Assembly (NCBI GenBank): GCA_035317605.1
Contig: DATHGT010000383.1
Span: 1-10,226, forward strand
From: DATHGT01 sp035317605
GTDB taxonomy: Bacteria; Methylomirabilota; Methylomirabilia; Rokubacteriales; CSP1-6
Length of the DNA: 10,226 nucleotides
Direction: 5' to 3'
The notes beneath the pieces were generated by a model that saw only the letters and a list, made by a program, of their open reading frames with translations, did no database searches and was not told the origin of the DNA. Made by a program: the position numbers and the translations under genes. Shown piece after piece: positions 1-5,616 of this stretch; position 1 is the stretch's first letter; every line of letters starts with the position of its first letter.

Positions 1-3
1 CGC

Positions 4-354
4 TCATTTCTTCGTGAGAAGCGCGACCCCGTCGGCGCACGCACGGGCCACGCCCGAGCTGGCCGTGTCCTGCCCCGGCATCTTGTCCCATCCGCCCTTC
101 TCGATGAAGTCGGGCCGCGTCCAGGTGCTCGCTTCCTCGAATTCCTTGAGCTTCTGGGCATGGTTCGGCTGCTTCGTGAACTGGGCCACGCAGACCGCCG
201 CCTGACTCGCCACCACGGCCTTGCCGCTCATCTCGTTGGTCGTGCCGGCGGTCGTCCAACCACCCCACCCAAAGCCGACGATCATGGCGACCACGGCTCC
301 GCACACCACGCCCCATGATCCGTACTTGATCTTCGCCCCGGTCTCAGCCTTCAT
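4..354 (-). CDS. Small membrane-anchored protein of unknown function
   Basis: The 116-residue product has one hydrophobic, glycine-rich helix at about residues 12-31, then a soluble domain with two cysteines, C55 in AVCVAQF and C106 in VARACADGV, and a conserved-looking block FIEKGGWDKMPGQ at 84-96. The short basic N-terminus suggests a signal anchor with the C-terminal domain outside the cytoplasm, where the cysteines could form a disulfide; that is inference. The ATG has a strong AGGAGG eight bases upstream. A palindrome (422-437) lies 67 bases upstream of the start, so this is probably its own transcription unit rather than the tail of the 1454-450 cluster. It resembles small hypothetical proteins I recall from soil bacteria, but I know no function. 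Confidence 0.8.
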   Translation of the reverse strand: MKAETGAKIKYGSWGVVCGAVVAMIVGFGWGGWTTAGTTNEMSGKAVVASQAAVCVAQFTKQPNHAQKLKEFEEASTWTRPDFIEKGGWDKMPGQDTASSGVARACADGVALLTKK

Positions 355-420
355 CGAGAAGACCTCCTGAAGAAGATTCTGCCTGATACCTAAGTCTCGA
401 CCGAGACGGCGCCCAATGGT

Positions 421-438
421 ATTGGATCTTGGTCCAAT
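421..438. promoter_or_regulatory. Palindrome site A, candidate FixJ-like regulator box
   Basis: ATTGGA-N6-TCCAAT is a perfect six-base inverted repeat lying 67 bases upstream of the gene starting at 354. Its core TTGGATCTTGGTCCAA matches the site at 3659-3674 at 12 of 16 positions. A further piece, CCTAAGTC at 389-396, nearer the gene, repeats eight bases of that same site and may be an extra half-site. Binding by the regulator at 1552-2190 is inferred from proximity and repetition. Confidence 0.5.
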
Positions 439-449
439 GGCCGCCCGAC

Positions 450-827
450 CTAGAAGCCGCGCCTCCGCATGCAGACACGGTACGAGGCTCTATACGTGGC
501 GTCGGGCGCGCCGTCGGCGTCCAGCCCGTGGACCTGAGCATCCGGCGAGTGCGTGGGCTGTCCGTCGGACGCCTTGCGCGCGGCGGCGGCGCCGGTCTCG
601 TCCTTCGAGGTCGGAGACGCCGCACCGCCCGCGCGCTGGTCGCGCGCTTCCCGGTTGCATGCGGCGATGTCTCCGGCCGTCGGCACTTCGGCGTCGGCGA
701 CGCCGACCAAGCCGGCCAAGCCGGCCAAGCCGGCCACGAGAAGCACCGTGAGCGCCCGCCACATGGGACGAGACAGGCCGATGCGCGGCCCGGCGCGCCC
801 TCTTCCCGATTCATCGTGTCGCTTCAT
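450..827 (-). CDS. Small secreted protein of unknown function
   Basis: The 125-residue product begins with a long basic n-region, a hydrophobic stretch at about 24-43 containing repeated GLA units, and a likely signal-peptidase site after A-D-A at 44-46. The mature part is polar and low in complexity, with one cysteine near each end (C57 in AACNREA, C119 in YRVCMRRRGF), which could pair in the periplasm. The start is supported by GAGGAGA seven bases upstream. Its ATG overlaps the stop of the preceding gene as ATGA, so translation is probably coupled. M22 is an alternative start but has no visible ribosome binding site. Function unknown. Confidence 0.62.
   Translation of the reverse strand: MKRHDESGRGRAGPRIGLSRPMWRALTVLLVAGLAGLAGLVGVADAEVPTAGDIAACNREARDQRAGGAASPTSKDETGAAAARKASDGQPTHSPDAQVHGLDADGAPDATYRASYRVCMRRRGF
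711..737. repeat. Short tandem repeat, three 9-base units
   Basis: GCCGGCCAA occurs twice in tandem followed by GCCGGCCAC. It lies in the signal-peptide region of the gene at 450-827 and gives its repeated G-L-A residues. Because the unit is nine bases, changes in copy number would keep the frame and alter only the length of the hydrophobic core. Confidence 0.7.
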
Positions 828-1051
828 TCACGTCTCCTCGTGACGGAGGGCTCAGCGTTGCGGCCCGCCGCGGCGCTTCGCGCCTTCGGCGTCGAGCGGA
901 CCTGGGCGCGAGGTCCACCTCCCTCGTCGCTCCACTCGCGCCCGAGCTCCATCCACGTGTGCAAGTTGAAGTTGTACTGATAGACCATCCCCTCGCCGTC
1001 GAGGCCGAACAGGTCGTTCTGAGAGGCGCAGATCTGGATCAGCTTCGCCAT
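824..1051 (-). CDS. Small protein of unknown function
   Basis: The product has 75 residues. The first 45 or so (MAKLIQICASQNDLFGLD..., then YQYNFNLHTWMELG) look like one or two blades of a beta-propeller-like strand pattern with a regular aromatic spacing. The last 30 are basic and low in complexity, so the C-terminus may have drifted or been extended by readthrough into a new frame. It starts four bases after the receiver gene ends and its stop overlaps the next start, so it sits in the middle of a three-gene operon (1454 to 450). A GGAGG lies 14 bases before the ATG, inside the end of the receiver gene, which is a rather long spacing. No function can be assigned. Confidence 0.6.
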   Translation of the reverse strand: MAKLIQICASQNDLFGLDGEGMVYQYNFNLHTWMELGREWSDEGGGPRAQVRSTPKARSAAAGRNAEPSVTRRRE

Positions 1052-1055
1052 GGCG

Positions 1056-1454
1056 TCACGCTTCTCCTCCCTCGTCTGGGAGCTCGGCGGGGAGGGCGTC
1101 GGCGCCCCCGACCGCGCGATGGATGGCCTCCAGCACGGTCGCGCGATCGAACGGCTTGCGCAGGTGACCCACCGCGCGCGACTTCTCGATGCGCTCCAGC
1201 GTCATCGCGTCGTCATGGCCGCTGACGAACACGATCGGAACCGTCAGCCGATCGTGCAGGTCGAACCCGCTCAGATCGTCCATGTGGACGTCGAGGACCA
1301 GGCAGGCGGCCTGGCCGCGCGGCAGCCACTCGAGGAATTCGCGCGCGGACGCGAAGGCCTCGCCCACGAAACCGGCCGACCGAACGACGCGCAGGAGCGA
1401 GCGCCGCACGGAGGCGTCGTCGTCGACAATCGCAATGATCGGCACGTCCTTCAT
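1056..1454 (-). CDS. Single-domain response regulator (CheY-like receiver)
   Basis: The 132-residue protein is a receiver domain without an output domain. The acidic pocket is D11-D12-D13, the phospho-acceptor is D55 (LVLDVHMDDLSG), the switch serine is S78 (VFVSGHD) and the conserved lysine is K100 (LRKPF). The order and spacing are canonical, so it should be phosphorylatable. The sequence is closest in style to FixJ receivers. The likely donor is the kinase at 2187-3602, which would make this either a phosphate sink or a regulator acting by protein contact; that is inference. It heads a minus-strand operon with two small unknown genes. A palindrome lies 47 bases upstream of its start, so it may be controlled by the neighbouring FixJ-like protein. 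Confidence 0.9.
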   Translation of the reverse strand: MKDVPIIAIVDDDASVRRSLLRVVRSAGFVGEAFASAREFLEWLPRGQAACLVLDVHMDDLSGFDLHDRLTVPIVFVSGHDDAMTLERIEKSRAVGHLRKPFDRATVLEAIHRAVGGADALPAELPDEGGEA

Positions 1455-1501
1455 GCGGGTTCCCCGGCTCTCACCGTAGGCGGACGCCCGACAGAATGCT
1501 A

Positions 1502-1517
1502 TTGGACTTTAGTGCAG
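1502..1517. promoter_or_regulatory. Palindrome-like site B upstream of the receiver operon
   Basis: Read on the minus strand this is CTGCACTAAAGTCCAA followed by TAG. The half AGTCCAATAG is identical to that at 3668-3677, while the other half is degenerate; 11 of 16 positions match site C. Twenty bases further downstream on the minus strand is TACGGT (1473-1478), a candidate -10 element, then 18 bases to the ATG at 1454. The same layout occurs in front of the gene at 3725. Confidence 0.5.
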
Positions 1518-1551
1518 GGCAGAGGACGGCCGCGGGCCCGCGGGCCCGGTG

Positions 1552-2190
1552 TCAGCCGGCGGGAAGAGCGGGGGGCGCCGGCACCATCACGCCGGCGCGA
1601 TCGGCCAGACGGACGAGCTCGGCCACGGATCCGGCCTGCATCTTCTCCATGACGCGCGCGCGATGCACCTTGACCGTCTTCTCACCGACGCCGAGCTGGC
1701 CGGCGATCTGCTTGTTCAGCATTCCCGTCACCACGAGGGCGAACACCTCGGTCTCGCGCGGGGTCAGCCGCGCGACGCGCGCTCGGGCTTCCGCGGTCCG
1801 GTCCTCCTCGCCACGATCCTTCACGCCCTTGGCCACCGCCCGCTGGACGGCCGCCACCAGCGCCGTGACCGCGAACGGCTTGGTGAGAAAGTCGACGGCC
1901 CCGGCCTTCATGGCCTGCACGCTCATCGGGATGTCGCCGTGTCCCGTGATGAAGACGATCGGCATGGGACGGCCCGCGCCCACCAGCGCCTCCTGCAGAT
2001 GGAGGCCGGTGAGCCCGGGCATGCTCACGTCGAGCACGACGCAGCAGGGACCCGCGAACGGCGTGCGCGCCATGAAGTCGCCGGCCGACCCGAACGTCTC
2101 CACCCCGTAACCCGCCGACGTCAGCACGCGGGTCAGGCTCTTCCGCACGGAGGGATCGTCGTCGACCACGAAGACGACCGGCGCCGTCAA
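1552..2190 (-). CDS. FixJ-family response regulator (receiver plus LuxR-type HTH)
   Basis: This is a transcription factor of the NarL/FixJ class, 212 residues, near the usual ~200-210. Receiver at about 4-120: acidic D10-D11-D12, phospho-acceptor D54 (VVLDVSMPGLTG), T82 (VFITGHGDI) and K104 (LTKPF). A linker leads to a LuxR helix-turn-helix at about 141-205 with the typical LTPRETEVF start and GEKTVKVHRARVMEKM recognition region. I chose a TTG start at 2190, which overlaps the kinase stop as TTGA; no ATG or GTG is available at the receiver boundary. It is co-transcribed and probably co-translated with the kinase at 2187-3602, its likely partner. Related palindromes upstream of neighbouring units suggest local autoregulation. 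Confidence 0.92.
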   Translation of the reverse strand: MTAPVVFVVDDDPSVRKSLTRVLTSAGYGVETFGSAGDFMARTPFAGPCCVVLDVSMPGLTGLHLQEALVGAGRPMPIVFITGHGDIPMSVQAMKAGAVDFLTKPFAVTALVAAVQRAVAKGVKDRGEEDRTAEARARVARLTPRETEVFALVVTGMLNKQIAGQLGVGEKTVKVHRARVMEKMQAGSVAELVRLADRAGVMVPAPPALPAG

Positions 2191-3602
2191 CGGGAGGCCG
2201 CCGTGTCCACGGGCAAGAGGAACTGGAACGTCGCGCCGCCGTCCGCGTTGTTCCACGCCGTGAGTTGCCCGTGGTGGGCGCCGACGATGGTGCGGGCGAT
2301 GGCGAGCCCCATGCCGAGCCCGTCGCGCTTGGTGGTGTACAGGGGCTCGAAGATGTGGTCCGCGTCCTCGGCGGCGATCCCCGCGCCCGCGTCCTGCACG
2401 GCGACGCCCACGAACGTCTCGCTGTCCCTGAACGTCCGGATCCTGAGGGTCCGATCGCCGGCCGCGATTGCGGGCATGGCGTCGAGGCCGTTGAGGACGA
2501 GATTGAGCAGCACCTGTTGCAGCTGGACCCGATCGCCGCGCACGCTCGGCAGGTCGGGAGCGGTCGTCAGCCGCATCGACACCGTGCGGATGGCCGCGTC
2601 GCTGGTCACCAGCCGCGCCACCTCGGTGACGACCTCGTTGAGGTCGAGCGGCACGTGTTCGAGATCGCCCTTCTTGAGCAGCCGGCGCAGTCGCTGGATC
2701 ACGTGGGCCGCGCGCTGGTCGTCGGCGACGATGTCCTCGAGGATCTCGCGGATCCCGACGAAGTCCACGGCGTCGGTCCCCAGGAGGTGCAGCGCCACCT
2801 CCGCGTTGTTCAGGATCGCGGTCAGCGGCTGGTTCAGCTCGTGGGCCAGCGATGCGGTGAGCTCGCCCATGGCCGAGACCCGGCCGATGTGGGCCAGCTC
2901 TTGCCGGAGCCGCTGCATCTCCTGGTCGCCCCGCGTGCGGGCCAGCGCATTCGCGAACACCTCGCCGACGATCTGGAGGCCCTGCAGCACGCCGTCCCGC
3001 TGCCACGCGCGCTCCGCTCGCACGGAGGCGAACACGAGGCCGCCGACGACGGTGTCACCCACCAGCAGCGGCAGGGCGACCTGCGAGGTGAGGCCACGCG
3101 CGAGCGCGGTCCGTCGATCCACGGTGGCTTCGTCGGGAAGCTCGTCGATCCGCGACCAGGCCAGGGTCTCGCCGCACTGGACCCGGGCCGCCGTCCACGG
3201 GAAATCCTCCGCCCGCATCTCGTCGTCGGTCGTCCAGACGCGCGCGAGGCGGGTGTCCCGCGCGAACTCGATCAGCGCACCCCGGTCGACGTCCATGACG
3301 TCGCAGATCCGGCGAAGCCCCTGCTGGATCTCCCGATCGAAATCGACGGCGGACACGGCGCTGAACGTCGTCGAGAGGGACGACAGCATCCGCTCGAACG
3401 CCAGCCGCCCGGCGAGGGACACCTCCATGCGCCGGCGCTCGAGGGCGTCTCCGAAGCTGTGCGCCGCACGCCGGAGGAGCAGCCTCACGATCAGCCATGC
3501 CGCGGCGGCGATCAGGAGCAGGGCCCCGGCGAGATACCATGGCGACGTGAGCGGGGAGAGGAAGCTTATCTCGGACCTCCAAGCCGGTCGGCTTTCCAGC
3601 AT
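2187..3602 (-). CDS. Membrane sensor histidine kinase with GAF domain
   Basis: The frame is open from a TTG at 3674, but I start at the ATG at 3602 (471 residues). The upstream 24 residues are unlike a protein N-terminus and would overlap palindrome C; GAGGGG lies 13 bases before this ATG. In order: one membrane helix at about 20-42, a GAF-like sensory domain at about 70-220, HisKA with the phospho-histidine in SLAHELNQPL (H254), then HATPase with N-box NLVLNGLDAM, G1 DAGAGI, F-box FEPLYTTK and G2 GLGMGLAIA. The HELNQPL form is typical of FixL-, DctB- and TodS-like kinases. GAF binds small ligands, haem or nothing in different families; the ligand here is unknown. The stop overlaps the regulator start, so the two form a FixLJ-like pair. 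Confidence 0.9.
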   Translation of the reverse strand: MLESRPAWRSEISFLSPLTSPWYLAGALLLIAAAAWLIVRLLLRRAAHSFGDALERRRMEVSLAGRLAFERMLSSLSTTFSAVSAVDFDREIQQGLRRICDVMDVDRGALIEFARDTRLARVWTTDDEMRAEDFPWTAARVQCGETLAWSRIDELPDEATVDRRTALARGLTSQVALPLLVGDTVVGGLVFASVRAERAWQRDGVLQGLQIVGEVFANALARTRGDQEMQRLRQELAHIGRVSAMGELTASLAHELNQPLTAILNNAEVALHLLGTDAVDFVGIREILEDIVADDQRAAHVIQRLRRLLKKGDLEHVPLDLNEVVTEVARLVTSDAAIRTVSMRLTTAPDLPSVRGDRVQLQQVLLNLVLNGLDAMPAIAAGDRTLRIRTFRDSETFVGVAVQDAGAGIAAEDADHIFEPLYTTKRDGLGMGLAIARTIVGAHHGQLTAWNNADGGATFQFLLPVDTAASR

Positions 3603-3658
3603 AGCGCAGGAACAGCCCCTCGGTTCGGTCAAGGAATTCGACGGGTAGCGGCGCCGCG

Positions 3659-3674
3659 TTGGTCCTAAGTCCAA
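3659..3674. promoter_or_regulatory. Palindrome site C between divergent kinase and unknown gene
   Basis: TTGGTCCTAAGTCCAA is an imperfect palindrome, followed by TAG. It is 57 bases upstream of the kinase ATG (minus strand) and 50 bases upstream of the ATG at 3725 (plus strand). On the plus strand TACGGT (3699-3704) follows AGTCCAATAG by 21 bases, matching the arrangement before the receiver gene. It is therefore oriented best for the plus-strand gene but could serve both directions. Confidence 0.5.
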
Positions 3675-3724
3675 TAGGCACGCGGGGGGCGCGGAGATTA
3701 CGGTGGGGACGGGGGGAGTGAACC

Positions 3725-4123
3725 ATGAGCGACGAGCCGGGGCCGGTGGCGAAGACGACCACCGACGTGAATGAGATCAAACGCACGAGCGGTCCGCAGA
3801 CCAGCAACGGCAAGCGCTGGCAGGTGCAGATCAACGCGACGCCGTCTCGGGAGTGGCGGGAACTCTTCAAGGCCTCCGGGGACTCCTCGAACGCGGTGAC
3901 CCTCCGCCGCCTGGAATTCGACGATGCGTCCCTGGCCTTCGAGAGCGACGAGGACCACGTGCAGCCGTGGATCACCGCCATCGACAAGTGGATCGCCTCG
4001 ACCAATGCCCGACACCGGACCAGCCTGGAGCGGGTGCGTCGCGAGCGCTCCGAGCGCCTCGATGCCGATGCCAAGGAGCGCGAGCGCATTCGCCAGCTGA
4101 ACGACCGCTTCAAAGATCTGTAG
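3725..4123 (+). CDS. Small soluble protein of unknown function
   Basis: The 132-residue product has no signal peptide or membrane segment. Residues 30-95 form a compact mixed region (RWQVQINATPSREWRELFK, then LRRLEFDDASLAFES, then DHVQPWITAIDKWIAST). The last 40 residues are a highly charged helix rich in R and E, probably a coiled coil, ending IRQLNDRFKDL. The ATG is preceded by GGGGGAG at seven bases. It diverges from the sensor kinase and shares palindrome C and a TACGGT -10-like element with the receiver operon, so it may be a regulon member. I recall similar hypothetical proteins in soil bacteria, without a known role. Confidence 0.8.
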   Translation: MSDEPGPVAKTTTDVNEIKRTSGPQTSNGKRWQVQINATPSREWRELFKASGDSSNAVTLRRLEFDDASLAFESDEDHVQPWITAIDKWIASTNARHRTSLERVRRERSERLDADAKERERIRQLNDRFKDL

Positions 4124-4154
4124 CCCCCGCGGCGGCCGCCGCTAGAATGGCCTC

Positions 4155-4787
4155 GTGACGGCCGCCCGCGCGCGCACGCGCCACTTCTCGATGATCCGTG
4201 ACTTCCAGGTCGCGGACTTCTTCACCCTCGCCAACGGCATCTGCGGCACGGCGGCCATCTTCGTGGCCATGAATCACGTGCGCGAGGCGAGCGCCGACAA
4301 GGTCTACACGGCCGGCCTGCTCGTGATGGCGGCGCTGGTCTTCGACGTGCTGGACGGGCGGGTCGCCCGCCGGCGTCACCAGGCGTCGGCACTCGGGCGC
4401 GAGCTCGACTCGCTGGCGGACGTCATCAGCTTCGGCGTCGCCCCCGCGTGCCTGGCGTACGCGGTCGGGATGAAGACGCCCGCGGACGCGATCGTCCTCC
4501 TCTACTTCGTCGCCTGCGGCATCAGCCGGCTCGCCCGCTACAACGTCACCGCGGAAGCGTTGTCGGCCGCGACCGGCAAGGTGCGCTACTTCGAGGGCAC
4601 GCCGATCCCCACGAGCGTCATCCTGGTCCTCGTCATGGTCGCCCTGGCGTGGCGCGGTCGGCTCGGCGCCGAGCTGCCGTTCGGCGTCGTGGACCTCGGT
4701 CTCCTCACCCTGCACCCGCTGGTGCTGTTGTTCGCGCTCTCCGGCTCGCTGATGATCAGCAAGACGCTGCGAATCCCGAAGCCCTGA
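4155..4787 (+). CDS. pssA: CDP-diacylglycerol-serine O-phosphatidyltransferase
   Basis: This enzyme makes phosphatidylserine from CDP-diacylglycerol and L-serine at the inner membrane, the step before phosphatidylethanolamine. The CDP-alcohol phosphatidyltransferase signature is complete: D67-G68-x2-A71-R72-x8-G81-x3-D85-x3-D89. The 210-residue length and several hydrophobic segments fit the integral-membrane type II PssA. The sequence around NGICGTAAIF and the GTPIPTS motif (about 152-158) are typical of PssA rather than PgsA. I use GTG at 4155; ATG at 4191 (residue 13) is possible. TAGAAT at 4143-4148, 6 bases before the GTG, looks like a -10 element, which would give a nearly leaderless transcript. 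It ends 19 bases from the convergent gene at 4807. A neighbouring psd gene is not in the window. Confidence 0.93.
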   Translation: MTAARARTRHFSMIRDFQVADFFTLANGICGTAAIFVAMNHVREASADKVYTAGLLVMAALVFDVLDGRVARRRHQASALGRELDSLADVISFGVAPACLAYAVGMKTPADAIVLLYFVACGISRLARYNVTAEALSAATGKVRYFEGTPIPTSVILVLVMVALAWRGRLGAELPFGVVDLGLLTLHPLVLLFALSGSLMISKTLRIPKP

Positions 4788-4806
4788 GCCCCTCGCCACG
4801 GCGGGT

Positions 4807-5580
4807 TCACGGCACGGTGGGCACGGCCGTCGTCGATCGTGCTCGCGCCGGCGCCCACGGCACTCGCCGCCTGCTCCGCAGGCCGCTCACTCCCCACCAG
4901 GTCACGAGGAACAGCGCCTCGACGACGATGCGGAAGGACATCTTCGACGTGCCCCGTCGTCGATCGACGAAACCGATGGGCAGCTCCACGATGTCGCCAC
5001 CGGCTCGGGCCACTCGGTACGCCATCTCGATCTGAAAGCCGTAGCCGTCAGCCCGGATGGAGGGGAGATCGATCCGAGTGACGATATCCGCGCGGTAGGC
5101 GCGAAACCCCGAGGTCGCGTCGGCCAGGGGCAAGGCCAGCGCCCAGCGCGCGTAGCGGTTGCCCCAGCGCGAAAGCGCATGGCGACGGGCCGACCAGTGC
5201 GTGATCGACCCACCGGCGACGTAACGCGAGCCGACCGCCAGATCAGCGCCCCCGTCGATGGCGCCGAGCAGATCCGGCAGGGCCCCGGGGTCATGCGACA
5301 GATCGCCGTCCATCTCAACCAGAACCTGGTAGCCCCGACGCAACCCTTCGGTGAACCCGTCTCGGTAGGCGGAGCCCAGGCCGAGCTTGCCGGACCGGCG
5401 CAGGACGTCGACCCCACCGAGCTCGGTCCCCACCGCCTGCGCGATGTCGGCCGTGCCGTCGGGGCTCCCGTCATCGACGACAAGAATATCCACGTCGGGC
5501 ACACTCGTTCGCAGTCGGTGTAACACCTCGGCGATGTTGTCGGCTTCGTCATACGTCGGAAGGACCACGAGCGTCCGCAT
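4807..5580 (-). CDS. Polyprenol-phosphate mannosyltransferase (Dpm1/Ppm1-like GT2)
   Basis: A family 2 glycosyltransferase that probably transfers mannose (or another hexose) from a nucleotide sugar to polyprenyl phosphate on the cytoplasmic face of the membrane. From the ATG at 5580 it is 257 residues, the usual size of the single-domain form without a C-terminal membrane part. Visible motifs: LPTYDEADN at the N-terminus, VVDDGSPDGT (D36-D37), the metal-binding D91-G-D93 in MDGDLSHDP, GSRYV, TSGFRAYR, GYGFQIEM and RRGTSKMS. This series is diagnostic for the DPM1 group. A GTG at 5604 would add eight residues. It lies 36 bases after the GT-C gene at 5617-7023 on the same strand, and the two likely form a donor-and-transferase pair. 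Mannose specificity is inferred. Confidence 0.9.
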   Translation of the reverse strand: MRTLVVLPTYDEADNIAEVLHRLRTSVPDVDILVVDDGSPDGTADIAQAVGTELGGVDVLRRSGKLGLGSAYRDGFTEGLRRGYQVLVEMDGDLSHDPGALPDLLGAIDGGADLAVGSRYVAGGSITHWSARRHALSRWGNRYARWALALPLADATSGFRAYRADIVTRIDLPSIRADGYGFQIEMAYRVARAGGDIVELPIGFVDRRRGTSKMSFRIVVEALFLVTWWGVSGLRSRRRVPWAPARARSTTAVPTVP

Positions 5581-5616
5581 GATAGAGATTTTAGCGCGAA
5601 GCACGTGCCATCGGTC

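Noticed and set aside
344..814. A 156-codon minus-strand frame overlapping the small secreted gene.
   Set aside because: It is arginine- and tryptophan-rich without pattern. The 450-827 frame has a good ribosome binding site, a signal peptide and ATGA coupling.
1455..1551. A sigma-54 promoter (GG-N10-GC) upstream of the receiver gene.
   Set aside because: No good TGGCAC-N5-TTGC match is found. The palindrome with a TACGGT element explains the gap better.
1549..3668. Very long plus-strand open frames (699 and 467 codons) opposite the kinase and regulator.
   Set aside because: They are rich in R, H, S and P without domains, while the minus strand has complete receiver, HTH, HisKA and HATPase motifs. 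Long antisense frames are usual in DNA this GC-rich.
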